Shown: positions 47,449 to 58,339 of the stretch, piece by piece
Position numbering within the stretch: the stretch's first letter is position 1
Layout: each line of letters opens with the position of its first letter
Assembly (NCBI RefSeq): GCF_001429165.1
Contig: NZ_LMIR01000002.1
Location: 291,366 to 355,365 of the forward strand
Direction of reading: 5' to 3'
DNA length: 64,000 nt
DNA from: Agromyces sp. Root81
Lineage (GTDB): Bacteria > Actinomycetota > Actinomycetes > Actinomycetales > Microbacteriaceae
Program-made: the position numbers and the translations under genes
The notes under the pieces: generated by a model
Told to the model about the DNA's origin: nothing
The model's input: the letters and a program-made list of their open reading frames with translations, nothing else
The model's database searches: none

Positions 47449-48366
47449 ATGCAGAGGGGTGAGAACTACTGGCGCTCGCGAGCCGGCGCCGCCACGAAGG
47501 GCGTGCTCGCCGGTCGGCCCGGCCAACCCGGCATCGCTCCGTTGGCGGGCGACGCGGCAGCGCAGGCGAGCTCGGCCGACGCCCCCGTGCGGCTGACCCG
47601 CCACGCGGTGAGCGCCGACCTCGAAGGCCTCGTGCGACACATCTGGATCCCCCGCTGGCGGCTTCCGCCGGGCATCGTCATCGAGCAGGGCGTCCTCGAC
47701 TACCCGTCGGCGAACCTCGTCGTCGAACGGCACACCGCCGCGCTCTACGGGCCCGAGCTCGGGCGCAGTCGCCAGCGCCTCGAGGGCGAGGGTTGGGCGT
47801 TCGGCGTGCTGCTGCAGCCCGGCGTCGCGCACCGGATCGCTCCCGGCCCGGTGCGGGAGCTCGTCGGCTCGTCGGTCGCGTTCGACGCACTGCGGGCGAC
47901 GGACGCCTCCGGTCTCGCCGAGCAGGTGCGCGCCGCGGTCGACGCCGGCGACGAGGCATCCGCCGTCGCCGTGTTCGAGACGTGGCTCCGCGCGCAGCGC
48001 ATCGAACTCGACGACGATGCCGCGCTCCTGCGGCGGGTCGTCGACCTCGCCGAGACCGACCGCTCGATCGTGCGCGCCGACGAGCTCGCGTCGTCGTCGG
48101 GCCTGAGCCTCCGCGCGCTCGAGCGCCTCGTTCGGGACCGACTCGGACTCACCCCGAAGTGGCTCATCGGGCGCTACCGCATGCAGGAGGCAAGCAGCCG
48201 CCTCGTGGCGGCCGAGCCGCCGTCGCTCGCCGACCTCGCCGCCGAACTCGGCTTCTCCGACCAGGCGCATTTCACACGTCAGTTCCGCGCCGTGATCGGC
48301 GAGACCCCGCGAACGTACGCCCGCGCGGCCGCTGCCACCGCGACGGCGTCGGAGGCATCCGCCTGA
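47449..48366 (+). CDS. AraC family transcriptional regulator
   Basis: 305 residues. An N-terminal sensing domain is followed by the C-terminal AraC DNA-binding region (about 205-300), with LRALERLVRDRLGLTPKWLI and LADLAAELGFSDQAHFTRQF. CATACT six bases before the ATG indicates a leaderless message. It may control the divergent SRPBCC gene or itself. Confidence 0.88.
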   Translation: MQRGENYWRSRAGAATKGVLAGRPGQPGIAPLAGDAAAQASSADAPVRLTRHAVSADLEGLVRHIWIPRWRLPPGIVIEQGVLDYPSANLVVERHTAALYGPELGRSRQRLEGEGWAFGVLLQPGVAHRIAPGPVRELVGSSVAFDALRATDASGLAEQVRAAVDAGDEASAVAVFETWLRAQRIELDDDAALLRRVVDLAETDRSIVRADELASSSGLSLRALERLVRDRLGLTPKWLIGRYRMQEASSRLVAAEPPSLADLAAELGFSDQAHFTRQFRAVIGETPRTYARAAAATATASEASA

Positions 48367-48412
48367 TGCACGCCCCTCCCATTCGGCGCTGCCGCGGCCT
48401 AGTGTGGGGAAG

Positions 48413-49648
48413 GTGAGCCCGAAGGCGTCGACGGCCGAGGTGCTGCAGATCGGCGACCGCGAGGTGCGTATCAGCAGCCCCGACAAGATCGTGTTCCCCG
48501 AACCGGGCCTCACGAAGCTCGACGTCGTGCGGTACTACCTCGCCGTTGCAGACGGCGCCCTGCGCGGCGCCGGCGGCCGGCCGATGGTGCTGAAGCGTTT
48601 CGTGAAGGGCATCGACCAGGAGGCGTTCTTCCAGAAGCGCGCCCCCGAGAACCGGCCCGAGTGGATCGAGACGGCGACGCTCCACTACGCCTCGGGCAAC
48701 ACCGCCGACGAGGTCGTGATCCGCGACGCCGCCGCGCTCGCCTGGGTCGTGAACCTCGGATGCCTCGACCTCAACCCTCACCCGGTGCGCGCGGAGGACC
48801 TCGACCACCCCGACGAGTTGCGGGTCGACCTCGACCCCATGCCGGGCGTCGAGTGGGGCCAGATCGTCGACGTCGCGATGGTCGCGCGCGAGGTGCTCGC
48901 CGATCACGGTCTCGTCGGCTGGCCGAAGACCTCGGGCTCGCGCGGCATCCACATCTGCGTGCGCATCGAGCCGCGATGGACCTTCCGCGAGGTGCGCCTC
49001 GCCGCCGAGACGCTCGCCCGCGAGGTCGAGAACCGCGCGCCGGGCCTCGCCACGGCGAGGTGGTGGAAGGAGGAGCGGGGCGAGAGCGTCTTCGTCGACT
49101 TCAACCAGAACGCGAAGGACCGCACCGTCGCCTCCGCCTACTCGATCCGGCCGCTGCCCGATGCCCGGGTGTCGACGCCGCTCGACTGGAGCGAGGTGCG
49201 CGGCAGCCACCCCGAGCGGTTCACCGTCTCGACGGTGCTCGAACGCTTCGCGGAGCGCGGCGACCCTGCGGCCGGCATCGACGACGACGCCGGCGGGCTC
49301 GAGGGGCTCCTCGCCCTTGCCGACGAGCTCGGCCCCGCCGAGAAGCCGCCGAAGGCCTCCGACGGGTCGGGGCATCGCGCCTCGACGATGCCGCTCATCG
49401 AGATCGCTCGGGCGAAGACCAAGCCCGAGGCGCTCGAGGGACTCGAACGGTGGAAGGCGAGGCACCCCGAGGCCGCAGCCCTCCTCCACCCGGCCGACAC
49501 CCTCGTCGACGGCATGCGCGGCAGCTCGTCGCTCTGGTACCGCATCCGCGTGAACCTGCAGCACGTGCCGGAGCGCGAACGGCCGGAGCAGGAACCGCTC
49601 GAGGTCGACTACGACCCGTGGGCCGGCAGGGAGTGGAATCGCCCGTGA
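48413..49648 (+). CDS. Stand-alone LigD-type polymerase/primase domain protein
   Basis: 411 residues of the archaeo-eukaryotic primase-like polymerase domain of bacterial LigD (SSPDKIVFPEPGLTKLDVVR, MVLKRFVKGI, HPDELRVDLDPMPG with the Asp pair, WPKTSGSRGIHI). No ligase or nuclease domain and no Ku gene nearby. Such enzymes extend DNA or RNA primers in repair. The GTG at 48413 is seven bases after TAGTGT; a GTG at 48404 falls inside that box. Coupled to the next gene. Confidence 0.88.
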   Translation: MSPKASTAEVLQIGDREVRISSPDKIVFPEPGLTKLDVVRYYLAVADGALRGAGGRPMVLKRFVKGIDQEAFFQKRAPENRPEWIETATLHYASGNTADEVVIRDAAALAWVVNLGCLDLNPHPVRAEDLDHPDELRVDLDPMPGVEWGQIVDVAMVAREVLADHGLVGWPKTSGSRGIHICVRIEPRWTFREVRLAAETLAREVENRAPGLATARWWKEERGESVFVDFNQNAKDRTVASAYSIRPLPDARVSTPLDWSEVRGSHPERFTVSTVLERFAERGDPAAGIDDDAGGLEGLLALADELGPAEKPPKASDGSGHRASTMPLIEIARAKTKPEALEGLERWKARHPEAAALLHPADTLVDGMRGSSSLWYRIRVNLQHVPERERPEQEPLEVDYDPWAGREWNRP

Positions 49649-50499
49649 GCGACCTCGGACCGGTGGACCCCGGATTCGCCGGCGATGCCGCGTGGCTGCG
49701 GCGCTGGCGGCTGCGCCCCGACGGCGAACCGGTGACGACGGCCACGAGCCGGCTCATCCCAGTGCAGACGAGCGACGGCGAGCCGGCGATGCTGAAACTC
49801 GCGCACACCGAAGAGGAGGAGCGCGGCGCCGAACTCCTCGTCGCCCTCGACGGCCACGGCGCCGCGCGGGTGCTCGCCCACAGCGAGGAGGCCCTGCTCC
49901 TCGAGCGGGCGACCGGCACCCGCGACCTCGTTCGCATGGTCGCCGACGGTGGCGACGACGAGGCCACGCGCACGATCTGCGCGGCGGCCGGCCGCATCCA
50001 CGCGGCATCCGGCCTCGTGCTCGAACGCCCCGACCCGCCTGAGCTCGTCGACCTGCCGACGTGGTTCCGCGAGCTCTTCGCGGCGGCCGACGGGCTCGCG
50101 GCACTGCACCGTCGCGGCGCCGACGTCGCACTGGCGCTGCTCGACGACCCGCGCGACCCCGTCGTGCTGCACGGCGACCTGCACCACGGCAACGTGCTCG
50201 ACTTCGGCGAGCGAGGCTGGCTCGCGATCGACCCGAAGGGGCTCGTCGGCGAGGCCGGGTTCGACTACTGCAACCTGCTCTGCAACCCCTCGCCCGAACG
50301 GGCGCTGCGCCCAGGCCGACTCGAACGGCAGTTCGGCGTGGTCGTCGAGGCGAGCGCCATCGAGCGGTCGCGACTCGCCCACTGGCTCGTGGCCTGGTGC
50401 GCGCTCTCGTCGACCTGGTTCGCGCTCGCCGACGACCCCGGCCGGGCGGCGTCGACCGCGGCGATCGGCGAGCGGGCGCTGGAACTCGTCGACGCATGA
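49645..50499 (+). CDS. Aminoglycoside-phosphotransferase-like kinase (APH(6) type)
   Basis: 284 residues with the APH fold: VLHGDLHHGNVL catalytic loop and AIDPKGLVGEAGFDYCNLL as the metal-binding motif. The family includes streptomycin/hydroxyurea 6-kinases. GTG start overlaps the stop of the polymerase gene by four bases. Chromosomal copies often have unknown substrates, so resistance should not be assumed. Confidence 0.85.
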   Translation: MSDLGPVDPGFAGDAAWLRRWRLRPDGEPVTTATSRLIPVQTSDGEPAMLKLAHTEEEERGAELLVALDGHGAARVLAHSEEALLLERATGTRDLVRMVADGGDDEATRTICAAAGRIHAASGLVLERPDPPELVDLPTWFRELFAAADGLAALHRRGADVALALLDDPRDPVVLHGDLHHGNVLDFGERGWLAIDPKGLVGEAGFDYCNLLCNPSPERALRPGRLERQFGVVVEASAIERSRLAHWLVAWCALSSTWFALADDPGRAASTAAIGERALELVDA

Positions 50500-50517
50500 G
50501 GCCAGGTCGTCGCGTGG

Positions 50518-50576
50518 AGTGAGGCTCTCGCGTCGGAGGGCGCGGAACGGGTCACTCCGACGCGAGAACCTCACTC
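50518..50576. terminator. Long inverted repeat between convergent genes
   Basis: A 21-base arm starting AGTGAGGCTCTCGCGTC (50518) pairs with its near complement ending at 50576 (one bulge), with a loop of about 17 bases. Confidence 0.7.
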
Positions 50577-50604
50577 CGACGATTGGAGTCCGGGCACACC
50601 CGGG

Positions 50605-51816
50605 TCAGCGCGTGAGCTCGATGGGCGCCGTGACGGCCCACTCTCGCACGAGGGCCTCGCGCACGGTGACACCCGTGCCCGGGGCATCCGGAACCCGCAG
50701 CTGTCCGCGGTGCTCGCCGGCGCCGAGCACGAACGGCTCGGTGAGGTCGTCGGCGTAGTAGCGCGACGACGCCGAGGTGTCGCCGGGCAGCACGAATCCG
50801 GGCAGCGCCGCGAGGGCGACGTTCGCCGCCCGGCCGATGCCCGTCTCGAGCATGCCGCCGCACCACACGGGAACGTCGAGGGCGCGGCAGGCGTCGTGCA
50901 CCCGCAGCGCCTCGAGGTAGCCGCCCATGCGACCTGGCTTGATGTTGATCACCGAGGAGGCACCCCGCTCGATCGCATCCACCGCGGTCGCGACATCGAG
51001 GATCGACTCGTCGAGGCACACGGGCGTCTCGCACGCGCTCGCGAGCAGTGCGTGGGTCGCGAGGTCCTCTTCGGCGAACGGCTGCTCGATGAGCAGCAGC
51101 TCGAAGGCGTCGAGGCTCGCGAGCAGCGGGATGTCGTCGGCGGTGTACGCCGTGTTCGCGTCGACCTGCAGCAGCCCGTCACGCCCGAGCAGCTCGCGCA
51201 CCGCGCCGACCGGCACGACGTCCCACCCGGGCTTGATCTTCAGCTTGATGCGTCGGTAGCCCTCCTCGACGTAGCCCGCGACCTCGTCGAGCAGCTCCTC
51301 GAGCGTCGGGGCGATGCCGACCGAGACGCCGCAGTCGACCCAGTCGCGCACGGCGCCGAAGGCCTCGCCCATCGAGCGCCCCTGCGCGCGCAGCTCGGCG
51401 TCGAGCACCGCCGCCTCGATGGCCCCCTTCGCCATGCGGTGGCCGGCGACGAAGGCGAGCGTCGGCGCGACGGATGCCGCGAGCGGAACTCCCGTCGAGC
51501 GGGGATCGTCTGCTCGTGCCTGAGCGGCGCGGGTCGCGCCGACGGCCGGTGCGTCGAGCAGCGCCGGCGCGAGGTAGCGCTCGATGACGGATGCCGCTCC
51601 CCCGACGTATTCGGCCGAGTAGAACGGGTCGCGGCCGGCGACGCATTCGCCCCATCCATCGCCGGCGTCGGTGCGCACGCGCACGAGCAACGCCTCGCGC
51701 ACCGTCTCCCGGCCGAAGCTCGTCTCGAACGGGCGCACGAGCGGCACCTCGATGCGGTGCAGCTCGATCGCCTCGATGCGCGGTGCAGAAGCTGGCGTGG
51801 GTGCTGTGCTGGTCAT
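50605..51816 (-). CDS. o-Succinylbenzoate synthase / N-acylamino-acid racemase
   Basis: 403 residues of the enolase superfamily. Visible residues are the KLKIKPG lysine pair, metal ligands in VDANTAY, LIEQPF and CLDES, and the second lysine in VINIKPGRMGG. The family (MenC2) covers menaquinone o-succinylbenzoate synthase and N-succinylamino-acid racemase, which often co-exist. No men genes are nearby; the coupled GNAT gene favours the racemase role. ATG overlaps the GNAT stop? The GNAT gene is upstream on this strand and its stop overlaps this ATG (ATGA). Confidence 0.88.
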   Translation of the reverse strand: MTSTAPTPASAPRIEAIELHRIEVPLVRPFETSFGRETVREALLVRVRTDAGDGWGECVAGRDPFYSAEYVGGAASVIERYLAPALLDAPAVGATRAAQARADDPRSTGVPLAASVAPTLAFVAGHRMAKGAIEAAVLDAELRAQGRSMGEAFGAVRDWVDCGVSVGIAPTLEELLDEVAGYVEEGYRRIKLKIKPGWDVVPVGAVRELLGRDGLLQVDANTAYTADDIPLLASLDAFELLLIEQPFAEEDLATHALLASACETPVCLDESILDVATAVDAIERGASSVINIKPGRMGGYLEALRVHDACRALDVPVWCGGMLETGIGRAANVALAALPGFVLPGDTSASSRYYADDLTEPFVLGAGEHRGQLRVPDAPGTGVTVREALVREWAVTAPIELTR

Positions 51817-52625
51817 TCTGCCTCCCGGTCGGGGTCGTCGCTCGTGAAGACGTAGTCGCCCGCCGCGTCGAGCTCGGGTCGCAGCCGCGCGGCGGCGAGC
51901 GCGGCGAATGCCGCGTGCGAACGCTCGCGCAGTCGGGCGGCGTCGGCCGGGGCATCCGCTCGCAGTGCCTCGAAGTCGGCGACGAGCGCCTGCCCGCCGT
52001 GCGCCGTCCACACGGGCTGCGGCCGTCGGGCGAGCGCTCGTGCGGTGCGCGTCGATTCGAGTCGCCAGCGCACCTCGAAGCGGTCGCTTCGGTCGTCGCC
52101 CGTGATGCGGTCGTCGAGGCGGCCGTAGAAGTCGGGGTGGAAGGCGGCGACCTCGGCGCCGAGTCGCACAAGGTTCATGCGGGCGTTGCGGCGGATGAGC
52201 GGGTCGTAGGTCCAGCGCACCTCGCTGATGCCGTGTTCGAGGCAGATGGCGCGCTGGCGCAGCTTCAGCGCCAGTCCGATGCCACGTCCGCGGGCGGCGG
52301 GGTCGACGGCGTTCATGTGGGAGTGGAGGTGGAGGCCGCCCTCCCAGCCGAGGAATCCCAGCGTCGCGCCGAGGATGGCGTCTGTGCCAGCCGCAGCACC
52401 CGAGCCGGCACCGGACGGCACCGCGACGAGCAGCGTGTTGCCCGCATGCTCGATCGCCTGCAGCATCGAGCGATCGGGCCCGCGCCCGACGCCCCACGTC
52501 GCCTCGAAGCGGGCGAGCACGCCGTCGAGCTCTCCCGCAGCCGCCTGGCGCGTCTCGACGCCGGCGCGCGCGTCGGCGGCATCCGCGATCTCGCTCGCCG
52601 CGGGCCGTCGGGCCCCTGCCTGCAT
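51813..52625 (-). CDS. GNAT-like acyltransferase paired with racemase
   Basis: 270 residues. A GNAT acyl-CoA loop is visible in MNAVDPAARGRGIGLALKLR. Proteins of this kind sit beside N-acylamino-acid racemase genes, where they acylate (often succinylate) D-amino acids. Start at 52625 has GAGG eight bases upstream; a GTG at 52643 is possible. Its stop overlaps the racemase start by four bases. Confidence 0.78.
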   Translation of the reverse strand: MQAGARRPAASEIADAADARAGVETRQAAAGELDGVLARFEATWGVGRGPDRSMLQAIEHAGNTLLVAVPSGAGSGAAAGTDAILGATLGFLGWEGGLHLHSHMNAVDPAARGRGIGLALKLRQRAICLEHGISEVRWTYDPLIRRNARMNLVRLGAEVAAFHPDFYGRLDDRITGDDRSDRFEVRWRLESTRTARALARRPQPVWTAHGGQALVADFEALRADAPADAARLRERSHAAFAALAAARLRPELDAAGDYVFTSDDPDREAE

Positions 52626-52735
52626 CGAACGCGCCTCGATCACGCCGGCCGGCCCTCGTCGGCGATCACGTGCAGGAGGAAGCGCATGCCTCGACGCTAG
52701 CGCGGCGTCGCTCCGCGCGTCGACTGCGGTTTCGA

Positions 52736-53410
52736 TCAGGGCGAGCGGCGCACGCCCCGAGCGAGTCGCTCGCGCTCCAGCGGCGCGGCGAGCAGCGCCC
52801 ACAGGAGCAGCGCCACCCCGGCCCCGGCGAGCGCGCCGCCGATGGTGTCGGTCAGCCAGTGCGCGCCGAGGTAGGTGCGACTGAACGCCATCAGCACCGT
52901 GTAGACGGCGCCGAGCACCCACACCCAGGCCCGGGGCACGATCATGCCGAGCACGACGGCGATCGTCGCCGCATTCGCCACGTGCCCGGAGGGGAACGAC
53001 CCGAAGTCCGAGACGACGATCATGTCCTCGGGCCGTGCGCGGCCGAACAGGTGCTTCAGGACCTGCACGACGCCGGCGCTCGCTGCCGACGCCACGATGA
53101 AGTACAGGGCTCCCCACGGTCGGCGTGCGATGAGCAGGACCACGGCGGCCCCGATCGGCACGACGAACACGCCGATGAAGCCGCCGCCCAGTGCGTTCAT
53201 GAAGTACGCGAACGATTCGCCTGCCGGGGTGCGCAGGCTCACCACGAACTCCGCCCAGGCCACATCGATGGCGAACCGCTGCGCACCCGACATGGTGGTC
53301 ACGAGCATCCCGAGGAGGCAGGCGAGCACGAGCGCCGCCGCCCCGGTGATGATCGGAACCCGACGGGCGACGCGCCCGGCGGCGGGCTTCTCGGCGGTCG
53401 CGCTCGTCAT
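52736..53410 (-). CDS. PAP2-family membrane phosphatase
   Basis: 224 residues, about six membrane segments. The three PAP2 motifs are present: KHLFGRARP, PSGHVANA and SRTYLGAHWLTD. It probably removes phosphate from a lipid such as undecaprenyl pyrophosphate or phosphatidate at the membrane. TAACGT six bases before the ATG suggests a leaderless message. Confidence 0.9.
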   Translation of the reverse strand: MTSATAEKPAAGRVARRVPIITGAAALVLACLLGMLVTTMSGAQRFAIDVAWAEFVVSLRTPAGESFAYFMNALGGGFIGVFVVPIGAAVVLLIARRPWGALYFIVASAASAGVVQVLKHLFGRARPEDMIVVSDFGSFPSGHVANAATIAVVLGMIVPRAWVWVLGAVYTVLMAFSRTYLGAHWLTDTIGGALAGAGVALLLWALLAAPLERERLARGVRRSP

Positions 53411-53454
53411 GCCCTCACGTTACCGGCGGCGCCGCGGCATCCGCTCGAGGCGCG

Positions 53455-54729
53455 TCAGTCGCTGAGCGGCGGCACCGTCTTCGGGCGAACGAGCAGCCAC
53501 AGGGCCGCAATGGCCACGACGCCCGCGAGCAGCATCACGAACCCCATGGGCACGGCGCTGCCGACGCCCATGAGGCCGATGAGCGGCGAGATGACCCCGG
53601 CGAGGCCGAAGTTCAGGGCGCCGAGCAGCGATGCCGCCGTGCCGGCCTCCGCGCCGTGGTGGGCGAGGGCGAGCACCTGCACCGCGGGGAACGCGAAGCC
53701 GCACGCGAGGATGTAGAACCACAGCGGGATCGCCGTGCCCCAGAACCCGCCGCCCGAGGCGTCGAGGATCATGATCGCCGCGGCCATCGCGAGGTGCACG
53801 ACCGTGGTGCCTGCGAGGATCCACTGCGGTTGCACCGAGCCCCGCATGAGCCGCGAGCTGACCTGCACGCCGATGATGACGCCGACGGAGTTCACGGCGA
53901 ACAGCAGCCCGTACTCCTGCGCGTTGAATCCGTAGAGGTCCTGGAAGAGGAACGACGAGGTCGACAGGTAGCCGAAGAGGCCGGTGAACGTCATGCCGCC
54001 GATGATCGCCGCGCCGAGGTAGACCCGGTCGCGGAAGAGGGCGGCGTAGCGGTCGCGCAGCGTCGAGTGGCCGGAGACCTGTCGGCGCGAGGCCGGCAGG
54101 GTCTCGACGATGAAGAACGCGACGGCCACGACGACGACGGCACCGTAGATCGCGAGCACGACGAAGATGCCGCGCCAGTCCATGACCTGGAGCAACTGCG
54201 AGCCGATGACCGGCGCGATGACCGGCGCGAGCCCGTTGACGAGCGCGAGGCGCGAGAGCATGCGCACGAGCGGCTTGCCGCCGAAGAGGTCGCGCACCAT
54301 GGCCATCGCCACCACGCCGCCGGCCGCGGCGCCGAAGCCCTGCAGCAGGCGGAAGACCGAAAGCCACACGATGTCGGGTGCGAAGGCCGCAGCGAGGGAT
54401 GCCGCGATGTGCAGCGCCGTCGCCAGGATGAGCGGCAGGCGCCGCCCGACCTTGTCGCTCCACGGGCCGACGATGAGTTGGCCGAGGCCGAATCCGACCA
54501 TGGTGCCGGTCAGGGTCAGCTGCACGGCCGAGGCCGAGACGCCGAGCTCCTGCTGCAGCACCGGGAACGCGGGCAGGTAGAGGTCGACCGTGAAGGGGCC
54601 GAGCGCGGTGAGCGCGCCGAGCACGAGCACGTAGACGAGGCGCTGCCTGCTGGTCAGCCGGTCGCCGGGGTGCGAGGGCCGCTCGTAGTCGTCGGGACGG
54701 ATGATGGGGATGGAGGCGGTGGAGGACAT
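53455..54729 (-). CDS. Bcr/CflA-type MFS drug exporter
   Basis: 424 residues with twelve membrane segments. The Bcr/CflA pattern is seen in LGALTALGPFTVDLYLPAFP and in the GQLIVGPWSDKVGRR loop. It exports drugs by proton antiport; substrate unknown. The 263 bases upstream hold only a weak inverted repeat. Confidence 0.88.
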   Translation of the reverse strand: MSSTASIPIIRPDDYERPSHPGDRLTSRQRLVYVLVLGALTALGPFTVDLYLPAFPVLQQELGVSASAVQLTLTGTMVGFGLGQLIVGPWSDKVGRRLPLILATALHIAASLAAAFAPDIVWLSVFRLLQGFGAAAGGVVAMAMVRDLFGGKPLVRMLSRLALVNGLAPVIAPVIGSQLLQVMDWRGIFVVLAIYGAVVVVAVAFFIVETLPASRRQVSGHSTLRDRYAALFRDRVYLGAAIIGGMTFTGLFGYLSTSSFLFQDLYGFNAQEYGLLFAVNSVGVIIGVQVSSRLMRGSVQPQWILAGTTVVHLAMAAAIMILDASGGGFWGTAIPLWFYILACGFAFPAVQVLALAHHGAEAGTAASLLGALNFGLAGVISPLIGLMGVGSAVPMGFVMLLAGVVAIAALWLLVRPKTVPPLSD

Positions 54730-54940
54730 GCGGTTCCTGTGCGGGATCGAGCGTGAGCTGGGAGCGGCGCACGTCCTCGGGCACCGATGGATGACGATTT
54801 GGCGTCACGCGGACGCCGTCATGCTGGGGTTCGATTCGGCCGGCACGGGCTCGAATCGATTCGACCCTCAGTGATTCTACCGCGCCGGCGCCGGAGCACA
54901 ACCGGGGATCCCCGCGTTCCGCCGCCGATACGACGACGAC

Positions 54941-54966
54941 GGGCGCCTCCCCGGAGGGAGACGCCC
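54941..54966 (-). terminator. Terminator of groEL
   Basis: GGGCGCCTCCC and GGGAGACGCCC form an 11-bp stem with one mismatch, 27 bases after the groEL stop. Confidence 0.75.
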
Positions 54967-54992
54967 ATCGTGTGCGTTGCGTGAGGCGCGGA

Positions 54993-56657
<1,665 letters not shown>

Positions 56658-56684
56658 TTAGCACTCAAAACGAGTGAGTGCTAA
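56658..56684. promoter_or_regulatory. CIRCE operator (HrcA site)
   Basis: TTAGCACTC, nine-base spacer, GAGTGCTAA: a perfect match to the CIRCE consensus. It lies between the promoter and groEL. Confidence 0.97.
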
Positions 56685-56688
56685 ATCG

Positions 56689-56717
56689 ATTCTGGCACTC
56701 GACTGCCACGAGTGCAA
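56689..56717 (-). promoter_or_regulatory. groEL promoter
   Basis: On the minus strand TTGCAC (-35) and CAGAAT (-10) are 17 bases apart, with CIRCE directly downstream. Confidence 0.75.
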
Positions 56718-56737
56718 GCGAGGTCGGCGCTGTCCGC

Positions 56738-57790
56738 TCAGGGCGTGAACGTCGCAGAACCCTCGCCGGGCACGAGCTCCACCCAGGTGTTGCCGGGGGC
56801 CAGACGCAACGGCGAACCGTCGTCGGCGGTGAGGGTGATCGGCGACCCCGCGGCATCCTTCGACCAGGTGCCGTGCGCAGTGCGGCCCGCGACCGACACC
56901 CACGCCTCGCCCGAGCCGATCATGACGGTCTTCGGCACCTCGCCGTAACTCCCGTCGATGGCGACCCGCACGGTCACGACGTTCGTGGCGCGCACCCGCT
57001 CCCCCGAGGCCTCCGCATCGGGCGAGCCCTCCTGCGAACGGAGCCACACGGATGCCGCGGCATCCCAGTCCCATGCGGGGAACCGCCCGTCCGAGAAGAC
57101 GAGCTCGATCCGTGACGTCGGGACCGCGGCGAGCGCCGGCGCGGCGAGCGGATCGGCCGTGCCGTAATGGAACTGCACGGGCGGCGGGGCGAGCGAGGCG
57201 TTCCGCGAGACGGCCTCCGCGGATCGGAGGATCACGTCGTGAGGGCCGGGCCGTTCGTCGGCCCGGTAGAAGAGACCGGTGTCGTCGAAGTCGAAGACGA
57301 TGTTCACGAGCGGCGTCGCCATCATCATCGCGACGAACTGGTCCTGGCCGCCCGAGTAGGCGATGATGCCGCCGAGCGGCGAGGCGATGTCGGGGTCCAT
57401 CGGACGGATGGAGCGCACGGGGCCGACCTCGTCGGGGACATCCGAATGCCAGACCGCGACGTAGCGGGTGAGACCGCCCTCGACGAGCTCCTCGAACACG
57501 ATGTCCGTCCGGTTCAGCGCGATCTGCGGACGCGCCTCCTCGTGGTTGTCGATCTTCACGGCGATCGAGGGATGGGCGAGCGACGAGGCCTCCGCAGCGG
57601 TGCCGCGCAGCGGTGCGAACGACACGGCGGATGCTCCTGCGTCGCCCGATGGCCTGGGCGCCGTCTCGCTCGCGACGGGGTCGGGGCCGGGCGCCGACTG
57701 GCAGCCCGTCAGCAGTATGGCCGCCGCAAGGACGACCACACCGAATCGCGCTCCCCGCCCTCGCGAGGCCCGGTCGGCCGGCGCTGCCAT
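56738..57790 (-). CDS. DUF3048 (YerB-like) lipoprotein
   Basis: 350 residues. Signal peptide with lipobox LLTGC (near residue 30), then DUF3048 with HPSIAVKIDNHEEARPQIAL and DIVFEELVEGGLTRY, and the DUF3048 C-terminal domain. Function unknown; found at the surface of Firmicutes and actinobacteria. TACGCT six bases before the ATG suggests a leaderless message. Confidence 0.9.
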   Translation of the reverse strand: MAAPADRASRGRGARFGVVVLAAAILLTGCQSAPGPDPVASETAPRPSGDAGASAVSFAPLRGTAAEASSLAHPSIAVKIDNHEEARPQIALNRTDIVFEELVEGGLTRYVAVWHSDVPDEVGPVRSIRPMDPDIASPLGGIIAYSGGQDQFVAMMMATPLVNIVFDFDDTGLFYRADERPGPHDVILRSAEAVSRNASLAPPPVQFHYGTADPLAAPALAAVPTSRIELVFSDGRFPAWDWDAAASVWLRSQEGSPDAEASGERVRATNVVTVRVAIDGSYGEVPKTVMIGSGEAWVSVAGRTAHGTWSKDAAGSPITLTADDGSPLRLAPGNTWVELVPGEGSATFTP

Positions 57791-57867
57791 GCGGTCAGCG
57801 TAGCGCGGGCCCCTGCGAAGACGCGGGAACGCGCCGCCGGACCGGCGACGCGCTCCGCGAGTCGAGT

Positions 57868-58071
57868 TCAGGCCAGGCGGACGCCTTCGGCCTGCGGCCC
57901 CTTCGAGCCCGTGCCGACCTCGAAGACGACCTGCTGGCCCTCTTCGAGGACCTTGTACCCCGACATGTCGATGGCGGAGTAGTGGACGAAGACGTCCTGG
58001 CCACCCTCGTCGACGGTGATGAATCCGTAGCCCTTTTCAGCGTTGAACCACTTGACGGTTCCGTTCGCCAT
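57868..58071 (-). CDS. Cold shock protein
   Basis: 67 residues. RNP1 KGYGFI and RNP2 VFVHYSAI of the CSD RNA-binding fold. It binds single-stranded nucleic acid and acts as an RNA chaperone. A long upstream region is typical of regulated csp messages. A GC stem at about 57830-57853 may terminate it. Confidence 0.96.
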   Translation of the reverse strand: MANGTVKWFNAEKGYGFITVDEGGQDVFVHYSAIDMSGYKVLEEGQQVVFEVGTGSKGPQAEGVRLA

Positions 58072-58274
58072 GCGTTGCTCCCATGTTGCCGTGTCCGATC
58101 AGCACCGGCCCGTGGCCTGTGCCGGGCCGATCGCCCGCTCGCGTGGCTCCAGGGACGGAACCGTGCGATCGGGCCGGAGCGGCCGCATCCAGATACTCAC
58201 GACAGGGCGCTGCTGCACAAGAGCCTCCGGAGCCGAGCGGATATCGGAATGGCAACGATTCGGGCCGCGCTCGG

Positions 58275-58339
58275 GCGTTGCCCGACGCTGAGCGCTGCCC
58301 GACGCTGGGCGCTGCCCGACGCTGGGCGCTGCCCGATCA
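58275..58339. repeat. 17-bp tandem repeat, nearly four copies
   Basis: Unit GCGCTGCCCGACGCTGG from 58275, with copies at 58292, 58309 and a partial one at 58326. It lies at the 3' end of the LytR_C gene and before the csp promoter region. Each unit contains a short GGGC/GCCC pairing potential. Confidence 0.85.

Noticed and set aside
49645..50499. Aminoglycoside resistance gene
   Set aside because: The fold fits APH(6)-like kinases, but chromosomal members often act on other molecules; resistance is not supported by sequence alone.
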